Of a stretch of 64,000 nucleotides of DNA, positions 26,126 to 34,845 are shown in pieces. The stretch's first letter is position 1. Each line of letters opens with the position of its first letter. The notes under the pieces are model-generated. The model saw nothing but the letters and a program-made list of their open reading frames with translations. It did not search any database and was not told the origin of the DNA. A program made the translations under genes and the position numbers. The stretch is taken from positions 2,294,001 through 2,358,000 of the forward strand of contig OZ241336.1 in the NCBI GenBank assembly GCA_965200115.1, written 5' to 3'. This stretch comes from JAPOUP01 sp026708635 (lineage in GTDB: Bacteria > Pseudomonadota > Alphaproteobacteria > Rhodobacterales > Rhodobacteraceae).

Positions 26126-26770
26126 TCAATCGAGAGCCAACCGGATCTCATTCGCGACGCCGTCGATATCCCTGAGGCCATTGACCGGTCTCAACACGCC
26201 CTTGGCGTGGTAATATCCAATCAACGGCGATGTCTGCTTGTAATAGGCCATCAAGCGGGTCCGCAGGCTTTCATCGTTGTCATCGGCGCGCCGCCGAAAG
26301 TCGGTCCCGCCACATCTCTCGCACCTGCCATCTTCGGGAATCGGTCGGGTATGGTCGTTATATACCTCGCCGCAGCCAGCGCAGGTCGAACGGGCCGTGA
26401 TGCGTCTGACTAGCGCGTCGTCATTGACCCGCATCTCGACGACTGCATCAAGCCGGAAACCAAGGTCGTCAAGAAGCTCCCCAAGCGCGTCTGCCTGCGC
26501 CAGCGTGCGCGGAAAGCCATCGAAGATATAGCCGCCGGGACTGCCGTCATTCTCCAGCCGCTCCCGGATGATGTCGATGACGATCCCGTCGGTCACCAGA
26601 TCGCCGCGGTCCATGACCTCGGCGACGGTCCGGCCAATCGCGGATCCGCTCCTGCGCGCGTCGCGCAACATGTCCCCGGTCGAAAGCTGGGCCATTCGGC
26701 GCTCCTCCACCAGGATCCGGGCCTGGGTACCCTTTCCCGCGCCCGGAGGGCCAAGCACGATGATGTTCAT
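26126..26770 (-). CDS. adk: Adenylate kinase with zinc-type LID
   Basis: Adenylate kinase (AMP + ATP to 2 ADP), 214 residues. The P-loop is GPPGAGKGT (residues 7-15), AMP binding is in STGDMLR, and FDGFPRTLAQA is present. The LID domain has four cysteines as two pairs (CAGC and CERC), the metal-binding form, whereas E. coli has none. The ATG at 26770 begins the P-loop strand MNIIVLG, with GAGAGGA upstream. A longer frame is not needed. It follows secY after 56 nt, as in other alphaproteobacteria, but is not followed by rpsM here. Confidence 0.95.
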   Translation of the reverse strand: MNIIVLGPPGAGKGTQARILVEERRMAQLSTGDMLRDARRSGSAIGRTVAEVMDRGDLVTDGIVIDIIRERLENDGSPGGYIFDGFPRTLAQADALGELLDDLGFRLDAVVEMRVNDDALVRRITARSTCAGCGEVYNDHTRPIPEDGRCERCGGTDFRRRADDNDESLRTRLMAYYKQTSPLIGYYHAKGVLRPVNGLRDIDGVANEIRLALD

Positions 26771-26826
26771 GGGCAATGTTCCTCTCCCCTTCACGGTTCC
26801 CGAAAACATGCGCCCGGAAGCGGCGG

Positions 26827-28182
26827 CTAGCGCCTTACGGGAGACCGTTTGCGGCGGCGTCTGCCCCGAAGCTGGGATTTCTCGATCAGCCCCTCATACT
26901 GATGCGCGAGAAGGTGGCTCTGCACCTGCTGTATCGTGTCCATCGTCACGGAGACCACGATCAGCACCGACGTTCCGCCGAAATAGAAGGGAATCGCCAA
27001 CTGGCTTCGCAGTACCTCCGGCAGTAGGCAGACACCCGCGAGATAGGCCGATCCAAGCACCAGGATCCGGGTGACCACATAGTCAAGATACTCTTCCGTC
27101 CTCTTCCCCGGACGGATGCCCGGAATGAAGCCGTTCTGGTTCTTCAGGTTCTCCGCGACGTCCTCGGTCTTGAAGCTTACGTTGAACGTATAGAAGAACG
27201 TGAAAAACACGATCATCACCGTGAAAAAACCGAGATAAAGCGGTTGGCCGGGACCGAAGTAGGCCAGTATCGTCGCCATCACGGGCCCGGACTGCGCCTC
27301 GCTGAAGGTGGAGACGGTGACCGGAAGAAGCAGCAGCGAACTGGCGAATATCGCCGGGATGACCCCCGCTGGATTCACCTTGACCGGCAGGTGGCTGGAA
27401 CCGCCCTCGTACATCTTCATTCCCGCCTGGCGGCGCGGGTACTGGATATGGATCTTCCGCAGCGACCGCTCCATGAAGACGACAAATCCGATCACCGCCA
27501 CGACCATCACGATGACGCCGACGATGACCGCGGGGCTAAGCGCGCCCGAACGGCCCGACGCGAGGAACTGCGCCAGCGCCGCCGGAACCTCGGCGATGAT
27601 TCCGACGAAGATAATCAGCGAGATCCCGTTTCCGATGCCCCGGGCGGTGATCTGTTCGCCCAGCCACATCAGGAACATGGTGCCGCCGACGAGCGTAATG
27701 ACCGTGGCCGCCCGGAAATACCAGCCCGGATCCGTCGCCAGACCGCCCGCCTCCAGCGACACCGCCAGCCCGTAGGCCTGGAAGGTGGACAGGAACACCG
27801 TGCCGTATCGGGTGTACTGGTTGATTTTCTTGCGCCCGCGCTCACCTTCCTTCTTGAGTTGCTCGAGCTGCGGAACCATAGCCGTGAGGAGCTGCACGAT
27901 GATCGCGGCGGAAATGTACGGCATTATGCCGAGCGCGAATATGCCCATGCGCGAGATCGCGCCGCCGGTGAACATGTTCAGAACACCGCCGAGACCCGCC
28001 GCGGCCTGGTCCATGAAGTCACGCAGGGCGTCGGCGTCGATGCCCGGAACCGGAATGTAGGTCCCGACGCGATAGACGATCAGGATCCCGAGGGTAAATA
28101 GAATGCGCTGTCTGAGTTCGGTGGCCTTCCCGAAGACCCCCCAGTTCAGGTTGGCGGCCATTTGCTCCGCTGCGGATGCCAT
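26827..28182 (-). CDS. secY: Protein translocase subunit SecY
   Basis: SecY forms the channel of the Sec translocon in the inner membrane. The 451-residue protein has about ten transmembrane helices and family stretches such as GTYIPVPGIDADALRDF, ITARGIGNGISLIIF and the C-terminal VVSVTMDTIQQVQSHLLAHQ. It lies between rplO and adk in the spc order. The 99-nt gap to rplO contains a near-palindrome around CCGGAATTCC (28211-28227). Confidence 0.96.
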   Translation of the reverse strand: MASAAEQMAANLNWGVFGKATELRQRILFTLGILIVYRVGTYIPVPGIDADALRDFMDQAAAGLGGVLNMFTGGAISRMGIFALGIMPYISAAIIVQLLTAMVPQLEQLKKEGERGRKKINQYTRYGTVFLSTFQAYGLAVSLEAGGLATDPGWYFRAATVITLVGGTMFLMWLGEQITARGIGNGISLIIFVGIIAEVPAALAQFLASGRSGALSPAVIVGVIVMVVAVIGFVVFMERSLRKIHIQYPRRQAGMKMYEGGSSHLPVKVNPAGVIPAIFASSLLLLPVTVSTFSEAQSGPVMATILAYFGPGQPLYLGFFTVMIVFFTFFYTFNVSFKTEDVAENLKNQNGFIPGIRPGKRTEEYLDYVVTRILVLGSAYLAGVCLLPEVLRSQLAIPFYFGGTSVLIVVSVTMDTIQQVQSHLLAHQYEGLIEKSQLRGRRRRKRSPVRR

Positions 28183-28281
28183 TCAGTGGCCTCTCCCGTT
28201 CACGCGCCGTCCCCGGAATTCCCGGGGCGGAACTTGGAAAACCAGATGTATTTAGGCGCGGAAGACTTTACCCGCAAGCGT

Positions 28282-28755
28282 TCATTCCGCCAACTGACCG
28301 GTCGCGACCGCCAGCGAGCCCCCCGCTTCCTCAACCGCCTTCCTTGCCGACGCGCTTACACCTGTCACGCGCAGGTCGACCCTGGAAGTCAACTCACCCT
28401 TTGCGAGCACCCGGACGCCATCAAGCCGACGGCGGACGATACCGCTCTCGACAAGAACGTCCTCGGTGATCGCGTCCTCGGCATTGATTTTTCCGGCATC
28501 GATGAACTTCTGGAGAATGCCGAGGTTCACCAACGCGTATTTCCGTCGGTTGGGCTTGTTGAATCCGCGCTTTGGAAGACGTTGGTAGAGCGGCATCTGC
28601 CCGCCTTCATAACCGTTGATCGCGACTCCAGACCGGGATTTCTGACCCTTGGTACCGCGTCCCGCGGTCTTTCCCTTCCCGGAACCGGGGCCGCGGCCAA
28701 CGCGCCTGGCTTTCTTTACGGCGCCGGGATTGTCCCGGAGATCATGAAGCTTCAT
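28282..28755 (-). CDS. rplO: 50S ribosomal protein L15
   Basis: L15 helps late assembly of the large subunit. The 157-residue protein starts MKLHDLRDNPGAVKKARRVG and contains the Gly-rich KTAGRGTKGQKSRSG. The ATG at 28755 has AAGGAG 7 nt upstream. The frame continues upstream to 28824 but that extension has no family match. It follows rpmD after about 160 nt, longer than usual for this operon. Confidence 0.95.
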   Translation of the reverse strand: MKLHDLRDNPGAVKKARRVGRGPGSGKGKTAGRGTKGQKSRSGVAINGYEGGQMPLYQRLPKRGFNKPNRRKYALVNLGILQKFIDAGKINAEDAITEDVLVESGIVRRRLDGVRVLAKGELTSRVDLRVTGVSASARKAVEEAGGSLAVATGQLAE

Positions 28756-28915
28756 GTCATTTCTCCTTGCCGGATACCGAACCACAGGGGAAACGGAATG
28801 ACCCGGCCATTCAAATCGATCCATATGCCAAGCCTACCGGCTGGCATACCCGCGTGTCATTCACCGCGATCAAGGTGACGGGGCCAACCGGCGTTCCGGA
28901 AGTCGGCATAAGGCC

Positions 28916-29107
28916 TCAGCCACGTTCCTCGACGATCCTCACAAGATGGGGAATCTTCGCGACCATCCCGCGGACCGCGGGTGAATCCTCAAGCTCCCGG
29001 ATCCTGTGCATTCTGTTAAGTCCGAGCCCGATCAGCGTCTGGCGCTGCTTGGCGGGCCTGCGGATCGGTGAGCCGACCTGCTTAACGACTATGGTTTTGC
29101 TGGACAT
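28916..29107 (-). CDS. rpmD: 50S ribosomal protein L30
   Basis: This is a small large-subunit protein of 63 residues with the family pattern IVVKQVGSPIRRPAKQRQTL followed by GLGLNRMHRIRELEDSPAV. It lies 11 nt after rpsE in the standard spc order. Confidence 0.95.
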   Translation of the reverse strand: MSSKTIVVKQVGSPIRRPAKQRQTLIGLGLNRMHRIRELEDSPAVRGMVAKIPHLVRIVEERG

Positions 29108-29118
29108 CGCGCCACTCC

Positions 29119-29745
29119 TCAGGCTTCGGCGGGCATCTGGGATTCGGCGGTGCCGTTCCCGTCCGGCGATGTAACCCGCGCCGGGTCGTCGGCGCTCTGC
29201 GACGGTTCATCCCGCCTCGGCGTTATGTCAGACATTCTCTTGCCGCGGCGGGCGGCCACCATGCGCGGGCTGGCTTCATTCTGAAGACCGTCGATCGTGG
29301 CCCGGATCATATTGTAAGGGTTCTGTGATCCAACCGACTTGGCTACCACGTCCTGCACCCCGAGCATTTCAAACACCGCGCGCATCGGGCCGCCGGCGAT
29401 GATACCCGTGCCGACAGGTGCGGTTCGCATCACAACCTTACCGGCGCCGTGTCGGCCCGCAATGTCGTGATGCAGCGTCCGGCCCTCGCGGAGCGGTACG
29501 CGGATGACCTGACGCTTGGCCTGCTCCGTCGCCTTGCGAATCGCCTCGGGCACTTCCTTGGCCTTGCCCTTGCCATAGCCGACCCGTCCCTTTTGGTCCC
29601 CGACAACGACAAGCGCGGCGAACCCAAATCGCTTACCGCCCTTTACGGTCTTCGAAACCCGGTTGATCGCCACAAGGCGGTCGAAGAACTCGGGGGCGTC
29701 TTCCCGATCCCTGCGGCCGCCCCGACGGTTCTCACGTTCTGCCAT
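29119..29745 (-). CDS. rpsE: 30S ribosomal protein S5
   Basis: S5 is needed for translational accuracy and 30S assembly. The S5 domains are clear (FFDRLVAINRVSKTVKGGKR, then VGYGKGKAKEVPEAIRKA and GIIAGGPMRAVFEMLGVQDV). At 208 residues it is longer than the usual 165-190. The extra C-terminal stretch of about 35 residues is rich in Asp, Ser, Pro and Glu and looks disordered. Confidence 0.95.
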   Translation of the reverse strand: MAERENRRGGRRDREDAPEFFDRLVAINRVSKTVKGGKRFGFAALVVVGDQKGRVGYGKGKAKEVPEAIRKATEQAKRQVIRVPLREGRTLHHDIAGRHGAGKVVMRTAPVGTGIIAGGPMRAVFEMLGVQDVVAKSVGSQNPYNMIRATIDGLQNEASPRMVAARRGKRMSDITPRRDEPSQSADDPARVTSPDGNGTAESQMPAEA

Positions 29746-29832
29746 CAGGCTATCCCTTCATCTTTAGGCGCTTCGCGCCAGATCGTCCAATTCGGTCCTG
29801 GAACGTCCGATCGTCGGGTACGGACCAAACGG

Positions 29833-30192
29833 TCAGACATTGAGACCGCCCGCGCGAACGGCTTCGGCGAGGGCCTTGACCCTACCGTGAAACAGGTAGC
29901 CGCCACGGTCAAAGCAGGCATCCCTCACACCGGCCGCGGCGGCGCGCTCGGCGAGCGCCGCCCCGACTATCGCCGCGGCCTCGACGCCACTTCCGTTTTT
30001 CAGTTCGAGCGCCTTCTCAAGCGATGACGCGCTTGCCAGCGTGACGCCCCTGGAATCATCGATCAGCTGAGCGCTTATGTTCCTGTTCGAACGGTGAACG
30101 CAGAGACGTACGCGGCCGGCACCCACCTTGCGCAGCCTGTTACGGACGCGCCGACGGCGCTTGATGAACAGATCCCGTTTGCTGTCTGCCAT
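29833..30192 (-). CDS. rplR: 50S ribosomal protein L18
   Basis: L18 binds 5S rRNA together with L5. The 119-residue protein has the basic start RDLFIKRRRRVRNRLRKVG, the central CVHRSNRNISAQLID, and the C-terminal FDRGGYLFHGRVKALAEAVR. It lies 11 nt after rplF. The gap to rpsE is about 90 nt and empty. Confidence 0.95.
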   Translation of the reverse strand: MADSKRDLFIKRRRRVRNRLRKVGAGRVRLCVHRSNRNISAQLIDDSRGVTLASASSLEKALELKNGSGVEAAAIVGAALAERAAAAGVRDACFDRGGYLFHGRVKALAEAVRAGGLNV

Positions 30193-30203
30193 GTCCCGGT
30201 TCC

Positions 30204-30737
30204 CTATTTCTTCTTGCCTTCCTTACGGAATATGTACTCATCCCGGTATCGGATGCCCTTGCCTTTGTAGGGCTCCGGTCTGCGCCATTCGCGGATCTGC
30301 GCCGCAACTTCACCGACCTGCTGCTGGTCAATGCCCTCGACGACGATTTCCGTCTGCTTGGGACAGGTCACGGTAACGCCTTTTGGCACATCGAAAGCAA
30401 CGTCATGGGACAGGCCTAGATTGAGAACCAGCTTGTCACCCTGCAGCATGGCGCGGTAACCGACGCCACTGATCTCAAGCTCTTTTCTGAAACCATCGGT
30501 GACGCCCTTGACGCAGTTCGCTATCTGGGTGCGGGACATGCCCCATTGCTGGCGGACACGTTTTGACTGCCCACGCGGCGCGACCTTGACCAGGTTGCCC
30601 TCGATCGCGATAGAGACATCATCGGTCGCGGTGAAGCTGCGGGTACCCTTGGGTCCCTTCACCTCGACCGTCCTGCCCGCGACCGAAGCCGTGACCCCCG
30701 AGGGCAGTTCGACCGGAATACGGCCAATCCGTGACAT
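30204..30737 (-). CDS. rplF: 50S ribosomal protein L6
   Basis: L6 lies near the sarcin-ricin loop and the factor-binding site. The 177-residue protein begins MSRIGRIPVELPSGVTASV and ends with WRRPEPYKGKGIRYRDE plus a basic tail. The frame stays open to 30878 inside rpsH, but the ATG at 30737 has GGGAGAGG upstream and matches the family start. Confidence 0.95.
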   Translation of the reverse strand: MSRIGRIPVELPSGVTASVAGRTVEVKGPKGTRSFTATDDVSIAIEGNLVKVAPRGQSKRVRQQWGMSRTQIANCVKGVTDGFRKELEISGVGYRAMLQGDKLVLNLGLSHDVAFDVPKGVTVTCPKQTEIVVEGIDQQQVGEVAAQIREWRRPEPYKGKGIRYRDEYIFRKEGKKK

Positions 30738-30747
30738 GAGCCTCTCC

Positions 30748-31140
30748 CTAAAACACCGTACACAGCACTTCGCCACCCACGTTGGCGGCACGCGCGCTCG
30801 CGTCGGACATAACGCCCTTGGGCGTTGAAATGATCGATACCCCGAGACCCTGCCGGACCTCGGGGAGATCCCCGACACCCTTGTAGACGCGGCGTCCGGG
30901 CTTGGAGATCCGCTTTAGTTCCCTTATCGCCGGGCCACCCTGGAAATACTTCAGGCTGATTTCGATAACCGGATGGCCGTCAACGTCAACGGTATTTTCG
31001 TAGCTACGGACGTAGCCCTCGTCGGCGAGGACGTCGAGAACCCAGGCGCGAAGCCTCGACGCGGGTGTCATAACCCTGGACTTGCCACGCATCTGCGCGT
31101 TGCGGATACGGGCCAGCATGTCGCCAATAGGATCATTCAT
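30748..31140 (-). CDS. rpsH: 30S ribosomal protein S8
   Basis: S8 binds the central domain of 16S rRNA and in enterobacteria also represses the spc operon. The 130-residue protein starts MNDPIGDMLARIRNAQMRG and ends GLGVSIISTPKGVMSDASAR plus the final strand GGEVLCTVF. It lies 12 nt after rpsN and 10 nt before rplF. Confidence 0.95.
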   Translation of the reverse strand: MNDPIGDMLARIRNAQMRGKSRVMTPASRLRAWVLDVLADEGYVRSYENTVDVDGHPVIEISLKYFQGGPAIRELKRISKPGRRVYKGVGDLPEVRQGLGVSIISTPKGVMSDASARAANVGGEVLCTVF

Positions 31141-31152
31141 ACCATTCGCTCC

Positions 31153-31458
31153 TTACCAGCTCGACTTCACGAGACCGGGAATTTGACCCATTGCCCCCAG
31201 TTCGCGCAGCGCGATCCGGCTGATCTTGAGTTTACGGTAATAGGCGTGCGGACGTCCGGTGAGCTGACAGCGGTTGTGAAGACGGGTTGGCGAGGAATTC
31301 CGCGGCAGTTTCGCGAGTTTCAGGCGTGCCTTGAAACGTTCCTCGATCGGGCGTTCCTGGTCATTGGCGATTTGCTTGAGCGCAGCACGCCTCGCCGCGT
31401 ATTTCGCCACCAACCTCCGGCGCTTCAGGTCGCGCTCCACCATTGCTTTCTTCGCCAT
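31153..31458 (-). CDS. rpsN: 30S ribosomal protein S14, zinc-free form
   Basis: S14 sits in the 30S head. At 101 residues it is the long form without the CXXC zinc motif (start MAKKAMVERDLKRRRLVAKY, C-terminal CQLTGRPHAYYRKLKISRIA). It follows rplE after 18 nt. The non-zinc form is the usual one in alphaproteobacteria. Confidence 0.95.
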   Translation of the reverse strand: MAKKAMVERDLKRRRLVAKYAARRAALKQIANDQERPIEERFKARLKLAKLPRNSSPTRLHNRCQLTGRPHAYYRKLKISRIALRELGAMGQIPGLVKSSW

Positions 31459-31476
31459 TTGTCGGATCTCCCCGGC

Positions 31477-32040
31477 TCAGCCGCTGAACGGCATGTTGAA
31501 ATGCTCCAGCAGCGCCCTGGCCTCCGCATCGTTTCTGGCGGTGGTACAGATGACGATATCCATCCCCCAGACCTCGTCGACCTTGTCATAATCGATCTCC
31601 GGGAAAACGATGTGTTCCTTGAGGCCCATGGCGAAGTTGCCATGGCCGTCGAACGCACCCGCCCTCACTCCACGGAAATCCCGGACGCGCGGAAGGGCGA
31701 TGGTGATCAGACGGTCCAGGAAGTCGTACATCCGGTCACCGCGCAGGGTGACTTTCGCCCCTATCGGCATGCCCTCCCGAACACGGAACGACGCGATGGA
31801 TTTCCTGGCGCGACTGATCACCGCCTTCTGGCCCGCGATCACCGTCAGATCCTCACGCGCCGAGCCCGCCTTCTTGGAATCCCGCACGGCTTCGGCACCG
31901 CAGCCGATGTTCAGCACGACCTTCTCGAGCCTCGGGATCTCCATGACGTTCGCATATCGGAACTCATCCTTCATCGCGGCCCGGATTCGCTCACGGTACA
32001 TCGCCTTGTAACGCGGAACATAACCAACGGTATCAAGCAT
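31477..32040 (-). CDS. rplE: 50S ribosomal protein L5
   Basis: L5 binds 5S rRNA and forms a bridge to the small subunit. The 187-residue protein contains MEIPRLEKVVLNIGCG, RKSIASFRVREGMPIGAKVT and the C-terminal MDIVICTTARNDAEARALLE. It overlaps the end of rplX by 8 nt, so its translation is likely coupled. Confidence 0.95.
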   Translation of the reverse strand: MLDTVGYVPRYKAMYRERIRAAMKDEFRYANVMEIPRLEKVVLNIGCGAEAVRDSKKAGSAREDLTVIAGQKAVISRARKSIASFRVREGMPIGAKVTLRGDRMYDFLDRLITIALPRVRDFRGVRAGAFDGHGNFAMGLKEHIVFPEIDYDKVDEVWGMDIVICTTARNDAEARALLEHFNMPFSG

Positions 32041-32344
32041 CGATCACGTCTCCCGTGGTCTTGGCATAGCGCACTTTCCTGTCTCCCTCCATCCTGAAGC
32101 CAATCCGGGTGGGCTTACCGCTTGCGTCCACATAGGCGAGGTTTGACAGATCGATGGGCATGGTCACGGGAACGCGACCACCTACGCCGCGGTTGGTCTG
32201 GCGCTCATGGCGTATGGCGACGTTGACGCCTTTGACAACCGCCTTTCCGGCCTTCGGGTTCACGCTGATGATCTCGCCCCGGGCCCCCAAATCCTTGCCG
32301 GCGATGACGACGACCTGATCCCCCTTTTTCAGCTTGGCGGCCAT
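32033..32344 (-). CDS. rplX: 50S ribosomal protein L24
   Basis: L24 initiates large-subunit assembly at the exit tunnel. The 103-residue protein starts MAAKLKKGDQVVVIAGKDLG (KOW motif) and ends with a short basic domain. Its start codon shares one base with the rplN stop (TGATG). Confidence 0.95.
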   Translation of the reverse strand: MAAKLKKGDQVVVIAGKDLGARGEIISVNPKAGKAVVKGVNVAIRHERQTNRGVGGRVPVTMPIDLSNLAYVDASGKPTRIGFRMEGDRKVRYAKTTGDVIDA

Positions 32345-32712
32345 CAGAGCACCTCCGGAGCCAATGAAATGATCTTCATGAAATTCTTTCCACGAAGCTC
32401 GCGAACCACAGGTCCGAAAATGCGTGTGCCGACAGGCTCGTTGCTGTTGCTGAGAATGACCGCCGCATTCCGGTCGAAACGGATCGCTGTCCCGTCCTCA
32501 CGACGCACCTCCTTTGAGGTCCTTACGACCACAGCCCGCCTGACATCGCCTTTCCTGACGCGGCCGCGCGGAATCGCTTCCTTGACACTGACGACGATTA
32601 TGTCACCGACCGACGCGTACTTCCGTCTGGACCCGCCCAGAACCTTTATGCACTGCACCCGGCGCGCGCCTGAGTTGTCGGCGACGTCCAGATTGGTCTG
32701 CATCTGGATCAT
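32344..32712 (-). CDS. rplN: 50S ribosomal protein L14
   Basis: L14 contacts 16S rRNA at a subunit bridge. The 122-residue protein starts MIQMQTNLDVADNSGARRVQ and has IIVVSVKEAIPRGRVRKGDV and GPVVRELRGKNFMKIISLAP. It lies 77 nt after rpsQ and is coupled to rplX by an overlapping stop and start. Confidence 0.96.
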   Translation of the reverse strand: MIQMQTNLDVADNSGARRVQCIKVLGGSRRKYASVGDIIVVSVKEAIPRGRVRKGDVRRAVVVRTSKEVRREDGTAIRFDRNAAVILSNSNEPVGTRIFGPVVRELRGKNFMKIISLAPEVL

Positions 32713-32789
32713 TTCGTTTCTCCCGACCTTTGGAGCCTAATTCCAGCGGTGGCTCCAGGGTTTCGTCAATTTGATCCCGGTTATAACCG

Positions 32790-33020
32790 TCAGTCGGCGA
32801 TGACTTCCCATCGCTTGGACCTGGAGACGGGAGCGCACTCCCTTATCCGTACCCTGTCACCGACCCTGAACCGGTTATCCGCGTCATGCGCGGCGAATTT
32901 CTTAGACCTTCGCACCGTTTTCTGCAGCAGCGGGTGCTTGAAGGTACGCTCTACCAGAACAGTGACGGTCCGGTCGTTGCGGTCACTGACTACGGCACCC
33001 CGCAGGATTCTCCTTGGCAT
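32790..33020 (-). CDS. rpsQ: 30S ribosomal protein S17
   Basis: S17 is an OB-fold protein binding 16S rRNA. The 76-residue protein starts MPRRILRGAVVSDRNDRTVT and contains HPLLQKTVRRSKKFAAHD. It follows rpmC after 3 nt. Confidence 0.95.
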   Translation of the reverse strand: MPRRILRGAVVSDRNDRTVTVLVERTFKHPLLQKTVRRSKKFAAHDADNRFRVGDRVRIRECAPVSRSKRWEVIAD

Positions 33021-33023
33021 CGA

Positions 33024-33230
33024 TCAGGTCTCCCGCGCGGCCCCGGCCGCCTTTTCGTTGAGGACGGTCAGAACACGCGCCGCGTCGCGCCGGACGACGC
33101 GCATCCGGGCGCTGTTCTCAAGCTGGCCGGACGCCTTCTGGAAACGGAGGTTGAATACCTCTTTCTTGAGCTCCAACAGCCGGTCGCGCAGCTGTTCGGG
33201 CGTCCTGTCACGCAGTTCCCGGGCGTCCAT
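33024..33230 (-). CDS. rpmC: 50S ribosomal protein L29
   Basis: L29 is a two-helix protein near the exit tunnel where chaperones and SRP dock. The 68-residue protein reads MDARELRDRTPEQLRDRLLE and RFQKASGQLENSARMRVVRR. It lies about 100 nt after rplP, a slightly long spacing. Confidence 0.94.
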   Translation of the reverse strand: MDARELRDRTPEQLRDRLLELKKEVFNLRFQKASGQLENSARMRVVRRDAARVLTVLNEKAAGAARET

Positions 33231-33328
33231 GCGCCTCTCCTCGTTTCACGTCGCCGGGTCGCCCGCGTGGCTCTCCGGCATCCTTCAATACGTCGCCGCC
33301 CGTCAACCTCCCGGGAGGCGGGCGATCC

Positions 33329-33742
33329 CTACCAGTCCTCGCGCTGGACCACCCGGCATTTCACCGGCAGTTTCATCGCGGCGAGCCGAAGTGCCTCCCT
33401 TGCCACGGAATCACTTACGCCGTCAATCTCAAACATGATCCTGCCTGGCTTGATCCTGGCGGCCCAATAATCCACCGACCCCTTTCCCTTGCCCATCCGA
33501 ACCTCGGTAGGCTTCGACGTGACAGGGATGTCCGGAAAAATCCGGATCCAGACACGGCCCTGACGCTTCATATGCCGCGTCATCGCGCGGCGGGCCGCCT
33601 CGATCTGGCGGGCCGAGATGCGCTCGGGTTCGATGGACTTCAGGCCGAAGGAACCGAAGTTCAGCGACGTGCCACCCTTGGCCTCACCATGAATCCGTCC
33701 CTTGTGAACCTTGCGGAACTTCGTTCGCTTGGGCTGCAGCAT
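33329..33742 (-). CDS. rplP: 50S ribosomal protein L16
   Basis: L16 helps position the A-site tRNA elbow. The 137-residue protein starts MLQPKRTKFRKVHKGRIHGE and contains FPDIPVTSKPTEVRMGKGKG and FEIDGVSDSVAREALRLAAM. It lies 12 nt after rpsC. Confidence 0.96.
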   Translation of the reverse strand: MLQPKRTKFRKVHKGRIHGEAKGGTSLNFGSFGLKSIEPERISARQIEAARRAMTRHMKRQGRVWIRIFPDIPVTSKPTEVRMGKGKGSVDYWAARIKPGRIMFEIDGVSDSVAREALRLAAMKLPVKCRVVQREDW

Positions 33743-33754
33743 GGCAATGTCTCC

Positions 33755-34462
33755 CTATCGGCGCCCCGCGGCGGCCCGCGGCGCGGGCCCGTCCTGCAGC
33801 TGCTGATGGTAACGGTCGCGAGCGCCTGGATCGTGTTCCATGATCTCGCCCCGGAATATCCAGACCTTTATCCCGATCATCCCGTACGGCGTCGCGGCCT
33901 GACAGGTTGAGTAGTCTATATCGGAACGAAGCGTGTGCAGCGGAACCCGACCCTCGCGGTACCACTCGGTCCGCGCGATCTCGGCACCACCCAGACGGCC
34001 CGAGACGTTGACCCGGATACCAAGGGCTCCCATTCGCATCGAGTTCTGGACAGCCCGTTTCATGGCACGCCGGAACGACACCCTCCGCTCCAGCTGCTGG
34101 GCGATGCCCTCGGCCACGAGGCGGGCGTCAAGTTCGGCCCGGCGAATCTCGACGATATTGAGATGCAGTTCACTGTCGGTCATATTCGCCAGTTTCCTGC
34201 GCAGCGCCTCGATGTCGGCACCCTTTTTCCCGATGATCACGCCGGGTCGGGCAGTGTGGATCGTGACACGGCACTTCCGATGCGGACGTTCGATGATGAC
34301 CCGGCTCACGCCCGCCTGCCTGCATTCCTTCTCGATCGAATCACGGATACGCAGATCCTCCAGCAGCAGGTTTCCGTAATCACGTGTATTTGCGTACCAG
34401 CGGCTGTCCCAGGTCCGGTTGACCTGAAGCCGCATGCCGACCGGGTTTGTCTTGTTGCCCAT
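33755..34462 (-). CDS. rpsC: 30S ribosomal protein S3
   Basis: S3 lines the mRNA entry channel. The protein has 235 residues with an N-terminal KH domain (GKKGADIEALRRKLA) and the C-terminal domain ending GEIMEHDPGARDRYHQQLQD plus a basic tail. The ATG at 34462 (MGNKTNPVGMRLQVN) is chosen because GGAG lies 8 nt upstream. The GTG at 34477 would overlap rplV. Confidence 0.95.
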   Translation of the reverse strand: MGNKTNPVGMRLQVNRTWDSRWYANTRDYGNLLLEDLRIRDSIEKECRQAGVSRVIIERPHRKCRVTIHTARPGVIIGKKGADIEALRRKLANMTDSELHLNIVEIRRAELDARLVAEGIAQQLERRVSFRRAMKRAVQNSMRMGALGIRVNVSGRLGGAEIARTEWYREGRVPLHTLRSDIDYSTCQAATPYGMIGIKVWIFRGEIMEHDPGARDRYHQQLQDGPAPRAAAGRR

Positions 34463-34467
34463 GAGGC

Positions 34468-34842
34468 TTACTCCCACATCTCGCGGACCTTGATGGTGAT
34501 TTCCGAAAATGGCTTTTCAATGCGACTGAACCTTCCCCGGGCACGCGCCCGGATACGCTTCATGGTCAGATTCTTTCCCACGTAAGCTTCCGCGACCACC
34601 AGAGAGTCCACATCCAGACCGTGGTTGTTCTCCGCGTTGGCGACGGCCGACCGAAGGCACTTGCTCACGTCGTCCGCGATTCTCTTGCGGCTGAAGGCGA
34701 GATCATTCAGCGCCCTTTGAACCGTCTTGCCCCGAATCATCGCCGCCACCAGATTCAGCTTCTGGGGCGAAACGCGCAACATACGCGCCTTGGCCATAGC
34801 CTCGTTTTCCTCAACACGGCGGGGATTCGACAGCCTGCCCAT
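34468..34842 (-). CDS. rplV: 50S ribosomal protein L22
   Basis: L22 has a beta hairpin lining the exit tunnel, where macrolide-resistance changes occur. The 124-residue protein contains LRVSPQKLNLVAAMIRGKTV and the hairpin region VAEAYVGKNLTMKRIRARAR. The frame starts with MGRLSNPRRVEENEAMAKAR. A start at the inner methionine (about residue 16) is also possible and would give the more usual length. Confidence 0.94.
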   Translation of the reverse strand: MGRLSNPRRVEENEAMAKARMLRVSPQKLNLVAAMIRGKTVQRALNDLAFSRKRIADDVSKCLRSAVANAENNHGLDVDSLVVAEAYVGKNLTMKRIRARARGRFSRIEKPFSEITIKVREMWE

Positions 34843-34845
34843 GAC

